Assembly: GCF_001428625.1 (NCBI RefSeq) | Contig: NZ_LMIE01000004.1 | Span: forward strand, 118,966-182,965 | DNA length: 64,000 bases | Direction of reading: 5' to 3' | DNA from: Hydrogenophaga sp. Root209 | GTDB lineage: Bacteria > Pseudomonadota > Gammaproteobacteria > Burkholderiales > Burkholderiaceae_C | Shown: positions 59,732 to 64,000 of the stretch, piece after piece | Position numbering within the stretch: the first letter of the stretch is position 1 | Layout: every line of letters begins with the position of its first letter | Position numbers and translations under genes: made by a program | Notes under the pieces: model-generated | What the model saw: the letters and a program-made list of their open reading frames with translations, nothing else | Databases searched by the model: none | Told to the model about the DNA's origin: nothing

Positions 59732-60595
59732 TCAGACGGCCCGGGGCAGCGGGGCGAGCATGTCCAGCCACGCCTTGAGCGTGCCGAACACCGCCGAAGG
59801 GTCCGCCTCGTTGAAGATCTCGTGGTACAGCCCCTCGAAGGCCTGGACATGCACCTTGTCGCGCGGCGCGGCCGCCGCAAACGCGCGGCTGCCCTCGGGC
59901 CTGACCAGGTGGTCGTCACCCGCGTACATGAGCAGGGTCGGCACGCTCCAGCGGGGTGCCGCCGCCAGCACGCGCGGCCCGTTGCTGTCGATGAAATGCG
60001 CCAGCCGCGCCGAGATGCGGTCGTGCACCCGGCGGTCTCTCTCGTATGCCGCCACCGTGGCCGGGTTGTGCGAAATCTTTTTCGCATCCAGGCCGTTGGA
60101 CAGGGTCTTGTTGGGTGCGAACCGGTACATCAGATCGATCAATCTGCGCTGCACCAGGCCCAGCCCGGCCTGCAGCGCAGGCGATGACAGCACCAGACCA
60201 TCGACCTTGGCGACGCCGCGCTGTACGAAGGTGGCCGCCACCAGTCCACCCATGCTGTGACCCATGAGGATCAGCGGGCACGCCCAAGGCTCGGCGATGT
60301 GGCGGCGCGTGTCGTCCAGCACCTCGTCCAGGTCGTCCAGCAGCGCGTCGTCGGCGGGCAGCACGCCCTGGGCACCGCCCGAGTCCCCATGACCGCGCTG
60401 GTCAAAGGCGCGCACGCAGAAACCCCAGTCGTTGAGACGACGCGCCACCGCGTCGTAGCGCCAGGCGTGTTCGCCCAGGCCGTGCACGATGAGCACCACG
60501 CCGCGCGGTCGCCGGCGCATGGGCAGGGGCCAGTCGTACAGGGCCAGATTGAGGCCGTCGCGCAGGGTGAATGGGGCCTGGGTCGTGTCGGTCAT
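59732..60595 (-). CDS. Alpha/beta-hydrolase, monoacylglycerol-lipase-like
   Basis: 287 residues. VLIVHGLGEHAWRYDAVA oxyanion region, GHSMGGLVAATF nucleophile elbow (Ser near residue 113), Asp in YAGDDHLV and His in FEGLYHEIFNE, an arrangement like serine-aminopeptidase/lysophospholipase (PldB-type). Possibly cleaves monoglycerides or lysolipids. 35 nt after the M20 peptidase stop on the same strand. Confidence 0.88.
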   Translation of the reverse strand: MTDTTQAPFTLRDGLNLALYDWPLPMRRRPRGVVLIVHGLGEHAWRYDAVARRLNDWGFCVRAFDQRGHGDSGGAQGVLPADDALLDDLDEVLDDTRRHIAEPWACPLILMGHSMGGLVAATFVQRGVAKVDGLVLSSPALQAGLGLVQRRLIDLMYRFAPNKTLSNGLDAKKISHNPATVAAYERDRRVHDRISARLAHFIDSNGPRVLAAAPRWSVPTLLMYAGDDHLVRPEGSRAFAAAAPRDKVHVQAFEGLYHEIFNEADPSAVFGTLKAWLDMLAPLPRAV

Positions 60596-60629
60596 GTCGG
60601 CGCAGGGAAAGGAATGGCGTGGGTCGTGT

Positions 60630-62132
60630 TCAGGGCATGCGTGCGATCACCTGCGCCACGGTGGCGGTCAGGCGTTGCGCGTAGTCCAGGTGCAGAAACT
60701 CGTTGGGGCCGTGCGCGTTGCTCTTGGGGCCGAGCACGCCGCACACCATCATCTGCGCGGTGGGAAAGCCCTTGCTGAGCATGTTCATGAGCGGAATCGT
60801 TCCGCCCTGGCCAATGGTGCCGCAGCCGGCGCCGAAGTGCGCCTGCGAGGCGTCCTGCAGGGCTTGCTCGAACCACGGCGTGGTGGCCGGCGCGTTCCAG
60901 CCGCTGGCGGCCCCTTCGCCTTCGAACGTGACCTTGGCCTGGTAGGGCGCGTTGTCTTCCAGCAGGACCTTGAGTTGCTGCACGGCGGCCGGCGCGTCCA
61001 CCAGCGGGGGCAGGCGCAGGCTCAGCTTGAACGCGGTGTAGGGCCGCAGCACGTTGCCGGCGTTGCGCATCTCGGGGAAACCGTCGGCACCGGTGACGGA
61101 CAACGTCGGCCGCCAGGTGCGGTTGAGCAGCGCGTCCACCGGATCGGTGGTGGTGGGCAGGGCAAACACGGTGGAGCCGCCGCAGTCGTGATGCGCCCAG
61201 GGAAAGCGCTTGTAAATTTCGTCGCCCAGGATGGCGGCGGTGGCGCGCGCCTGCTCGATGCGCTCGGCCGGCACCTCGCAGTGGAAACTGGCCGGCAACA
61301 GATGCCCGGTGGCGCTGTCTTCGAGCCGGTCGAGCACCTGACGCATGATGCGAAAGCTCGACGGCACCAGGCCCGAGGCGTCGCCCGAGTGGATGCCCTC
61401 GGTGAGGATCTCGACCTTGAGCACCCCACTGGCCATGCCGCGCAGGCTGGTGGTGAGCCAGAGCTGGTCGTAGTTGCCGGCGCCGCTGTCCAGGCAGATC
61501 ACCAGGCCCACGTCGCCCAGGCGCGCGCGCAGCGCGTCCACATAGGGCAGCAGGTCGCCCGAGCCACTTTCCTCGCAGGTTTCGATCAGGCCGACGATGC
61601 GCGGGTGCGCGGCGCCCTGGGCCTTGAGCGCCTGCAGCGAGGCGATGCTGGCGTAGACCGCGTAGCCGTCGTCGGCTCCGCCACGGCCGTAGAGCTTGCC
61701 GTTGTCGATCTTGGGCGTCCAGGGTCCGAGGTCGCTGCGCCAGCCGGTGAATTCGGGTTGTTTGTCCAGGTGGCCGTACATCAGCACGGTCTGGCCGGAC
61801 GCTGGTGCAGGCGTTCCGTCCTTGCCCGCGCAGGCAGGCACTTCAAAAAACAGCACGGGTGTGCGCGGCACGCCGTGGGCGTCGTTGAGCTGGATCACTT
61901 CGAGCGTGAGGCCTTCGACCTTCTGCGCCATCACCCAGTCGGCCGCTCCACGCAACACACGGTCCAGCAGGCCGTGGCTGGCCCAGTCGGGGTCGAACGC
62001 GGGCGACTTCGCCGGCACCGCGATGTAGCGCTCCAGCTCGGGGATGATGGTCTTCGCCCAAGCGGATTCGATATGGGCCTGCAGCGCCACGGGGTCGAGC
62101 GGCGGCAGGGCATGGGGCAGGCGAGCATTCAT
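60630..62132 (-). CDS. M20 family metallopeptidase
   Basis: 500 residues. Two-zinc peptidase: VLMYGHLDKQPE (His, near residue 120), GGADDGYAVYASI (Asp), ETCEESGSGDL (Glu-Glu), LDSGAGNYD and GGTIPLMN late His region. The long length and the GHLDKQ motif resemble the DapE/CPG2-type dipeptidases in the ArgE/CNDP group. Cytosolic dipeptide or acyl-amino-acid hydrolysis expected. Cotranscribed upstream of the lipase. Confidence 0.88.
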   Translation of the reverse strand: MNARLPHALPPLDPVALQAHIESAWAKTIIPELERYIAVPAKSPAFDPDWASHGLLDRVLRGAADWVMAQKVEGLTLEVIQLNDAHGVPRTPVLFFEVPACAGKDGTPAPASGQTVLMYGHLDKQPEFTGWRSDLGPWTPKIDNGKLYGRGGADDGYAVYASIASLQALKAQGAAHPRIVGLIETCEESGSGDLLPYVDALRARLGDVGLVICLDSGAGNYDQLWLTTSLRGMASGVLKVEILTEGIHSGDASGLVPSSFRIMRQVLDRLEDSATGHLLPASFHCEVPAERIEQARATAAILGDEIYKRFPWAHHDCGGSTVFALPTTTDPVDALLNRTWRPTLSVTGADGFPEMRNAGNVLRPYTAFKLSLRLPPLVDAPAAVQQLKVLLEDNAPYQAKVTFEGEGAASGWNAPATTPWFEQALQDASQAHFGAGCGTIGQGGTIPLMNMLSKGFPTAQMMVCGVLGPKSNAHGPNEFLHLDYAQRLTATVAQVIARMP

Positions 62133-62248
62133 GGCGACGGTCTCCGGGCGGGGCGCCCGGCGAGGTCCGGGGCTCTACCCGCCGCAGTATAGGCAGAGCG
62201 GCGCATTCGTGCGCCTGCGAACGGCCATGCCCAAGGGCGCGCGTCGAC

Positions 62249-63820
62249 TCAGGCGTGTGCCGAGTCAGCCAGGCGGAACACCCGCACCACCTCGGCCAGG
62301 CGGCTGGCCTGGTCCTTCAGGCTTTCGGCGGCCGCGGCGCTCTCTTCGACCAGCGCGGCGTTCTGCTGCGTCATCTGATCGAGCTGGCTCACGGCGGCAT
62401 TGACCTGGCCGATGCCTTGTGACTGCTCCTGGGCGGCGGTCGTGATGTCGCTGATGAACACCGAGACCTTCTCCGCGTTGGCCACGATCTCGCCGATGGT
62501 GCTGCCGGCCTGGGCCACCAGTCTGGATCCGGTTTCAACCTTGCCCACGCTGGCTTCGATCAGCACCTTGATTTCCTTGGCGGCCTGCGCACTGCGCTGG
62601 GCCAGGCTGCGCACTTCGGCGGCCACCACCGCAAAGCCACGGCCCTGTTCGCCAGCGCGCGCCGCTTCCACTGCGGCGTTGAGCGCGAGGATGTTGGTCT
62701 GGAAGGCGATGCCGTCGATGACACCAATGATGTCGCCGATCTTCTGGCTGCTCTGGTTGATCTCGTTCATGGTCGTGACCACCTGACTGACCACCTGACC
62801 ACCACGCACCGCCACCTCCGCATTGACCACCGCCATCTGCGTGGCCTGGCGCGCCGAGTCGGCACTCTGGCGCACCGTGCTGTTGATCTGGTCGATGCTG
62901 GCGGCCGTCTGCTGCAGGTTGCTGGCCGCCTGCTCGGTGCGTGCGCTGAGATCCTGGTTGCCGCTGGCGATCTGCTCGCTGGCGGTGCCGATGCTGTCGG
63001 TGCTGTTGCGCACCTCACCCACGATGCGCGAGAGCGAGTCCTGCATGCCACCCAGGGCTCGCATGAGGGCGGCCAGTTCGTCCTTGCCGGTGACGTGCAC
63101 CGATTGCGTCAGGTCTCCGCTGGTGATGGCGGCGGCCAGGCGCTGGGCTTCGTCCAACGGTTGGCAGATGCTTTGCATGTTGGACAGCGTGGTGGGGACC
63201 ACGATCAGTGCCGCCAGCGCCACCGCCACGCCGAAGATGAGCAAGGTCTGGGCGCTGATGTCTTTCTCGTCCTGCTGCAGCGTGGTGGCCTCCACCTTGA
63301 GCACTTCTTCAACGCGCTTGAGGTTGCCCAGGATGCCGGTGTACTGCTCATGTGCGCGCGCGAGCATGCGGTTGGCCACGGTGGCCGTGTCGTAGCCGTT
63401 GTCGGCCAGTTGGCGAATCACCGGCTCCGCCGCTTTGCCGTACGCGGTGAGCTGCTCCTTCATCTCGCGCACGATGGCGGCATCGCCACCCTCATCGCCC
63501 ACCAGCATGTGGTCCATCTGCTGCAGGGCGATGTCGCGCGCACCCTCCCATTGGGCCTTGGCCTTGAGCACGGCCTCGGGCTTTTCGTAGCCGATGATCA
63601 TGTCTTTCTCATAGCGACCCATGTCGCCCAGCGCTACCTGAAGGCGGGACAAGGTGAGCGTCTTCTCGAAGGCGTGATCCACAAACTCCACGCTGAGTTC
63701 GTGCAATCGGCTCATGCCCCACAAGCCGGCGCCACCGATCATGCTCAGCAGGATCAGAACGACGCCGATGGCACCCATCATTCGGGTTCGGATGGAGAAC
63801 TGGCGCATCATGGTTTGCAT
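62249..63820 (-). CDS. Methyl-accepting chemotaxis protein, copy 1
   Basis: 523 residues. Membrane helix ([17 protein letters not shown]), periplasmic 4HB-like ligand domain to about residue 190, second helix ([16 protein letters not shown]), HAMP and signalling hairpin with the conserved [31 protein letters not shown] tip (given in short parts). Senses an unknown attractant. Tandem with a second chemoreceptor to the right; their 3' ends share a run of about 60 identical bases. Confidence 0.92.
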   Translation of the reverse strand: MQTMMRQFSIRTRMMGAIGVVLILLSMIGGAGLWGMSRLHELSVEFVDHAFEKTLTLSRLQVALGDMGRYEKDMIIGYEKPEAVLKAKAQWEGARDIALQQMDHMLVGDEGGDAAIVREMKEQLTAYGKAAEPVIRQLADNGYDTATVANRMLARAHEQYTGILGNLKRVEEVLKVEATTLQQDEKDISAQTLLIFGVAVALAALIVVPTTLSNMQSICQPLDEAQRLAAAITSGDLTQSVHVTGKDELAALMRALGGMQDSLSRIVGEVRNSTDSIGTASEQIASGNQDLSARTEQAASNLQQTAASIDQINSTVRQSADSARQATQMAVVNAEVAVRGGQVVSQVVTTMNEINQSSQKIGDIIGVIDGIAFQTNILALNAAVEAARAGEQGRGFAVVAAEVRSLAQRSAQAAKEIKVLIEASVGKVETGSRLVAQAGSTIGEIVANAEKVSVFISDITTAAQEQSQGIGQVNAAVSQLDQMTQQNAALVEESAAAAESLKDQASRLAEVVRVFRLADSAHA

Positions 63821-63880
63821 GGTCGGAAGTCTTCTTTGAGTTGAAAAGGAATTCGATGGCGCGGATCGGCAACAGACCGG

Positions 63881-64000
63881 TCACGCACCGCTTGTGCGGA
63901 AGACCTTGATGACCTCGGTGAGGCGGCTGGCCTGGCCTTTCAGGCTTTCGGCGGCCGCGGCGCTCTCTTCGACCAGCGCGGCGTTCTGCTGCGTCATCTG
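63881..64000 (-). CDS. Methyl-accepting chemotaxis protein, copy 2 (partial, C-terminus only)
   Basis: The last 39 codons before the stop at 63881 read [20 protein letters not shown] and end ASRLTEVIKVFRTSGA, the cytoplasmic C-terminal end of a chemoreceptor. The rest is beyond the window. Nucleotide block 63941-64000 matches 62318-62377 of copy 1. Confidence 0.85.
   Translation of the reverse strand, partial: QMTQQNAALVEESAAAAESLKGQASRLTEVIKVFRTSGA

Overview
The window is a contiguous piece of a high-GC chromosome from a betaproteobacterium. It is most likely Burkholderiales, family Comamonadaceae, and Hydrogenophaga-like. I infer this from the GC-rich codon use, the 388-residue SucC and 297-residue SucD proteins, a recA-recX pair, the lptD-surA-rsmA string, a malic enzyme fused to a phosphotransacetylase domain, and a GC-rich intergenic repeat that I associate with this family. 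No rRNA, tRNA, CRISPR array, prophage or insertion sequence was recognised.

Layout. Bases 149-6943 hold a tight seven-gene operon: FAD oxidoreductase, DUF1365, cyclopropane-synthase-like methyltransferase, chalcone-isomerase-like exported protein, MFS carrier, DUF3833 lipoprotein and SDR. It looks like a membrane fatty-acid modification module of the kind induced by light or singlet oxygen in other Proteobacteria. Bases 6959-13446 hold a GST, purB, a DUF3717/DUF1289 protein, terC behind a yybP-ykoY manganese riboswitch, a small membrane protein, a BepA-like protease and moaC. A frameshifted nucleotidyltransferase remnant follows moaC. Bases 13876-16343 are a type IV pilin locus with two paralogous pilins, each with its own sigma-54 promoter, and a TfpX/TfpZ accessory gene. 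Bases 16476-21805 hold a cyclic-nucleotide phosphodiesterase and a signalling operon of CHASE2-Ser/Thr kinase, PP2C phosphatase and FHA protein.

Bases 22008-28594 hold sucCD, argC, a DHA2-type MFS pump, recX and recA. Next come a MarR regulator, a TctD/TctE-like two-component pair and a GST. A SWIB-tailed topoisomerase III is divergent from a SET-domain methyltransferase, and birA plus a SPOR protein follow. A TetR-hydrolase pair sits under a perfect palindromic operator. Beside it is a two-gene cassette (39092-40154) of a Phd-type antitoxin with a long extra C-terminus and an AbiEii/DUF6036-like nucleotidyltransferase. Its promoter lies inside an inverted repeat. This is the best candidate for a poorly described toxin-antitoxin or defence system in the window.

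Bases 40210-49250 are central metabolism: tkt-gap, murU, pepP, a PfkB kinase and maeB. An exported barnase-like RNase and a large barstar-like protein follow. Then come rsmA-surA-lptD divergent from amgK-rsmE, an Asp/Glu racemase, an MFS carrier, a YidB-like protein, a lipase, an M20 peptidase, and one complete plus one partial chemoreceptor in tandem at the right edge.

How the genes work together: amgK and murU (11 kb apart) together encode MurNAc salvage to UDP-MurNAc. lptD and surA act in outer-membrane biogenesis, with BepA as a quality-control partner. tkt, gap, pfkB, maeB and sucCD form a carbon-metabolism set. All calls rest on reading translated sequence and motifs; no database search was run.
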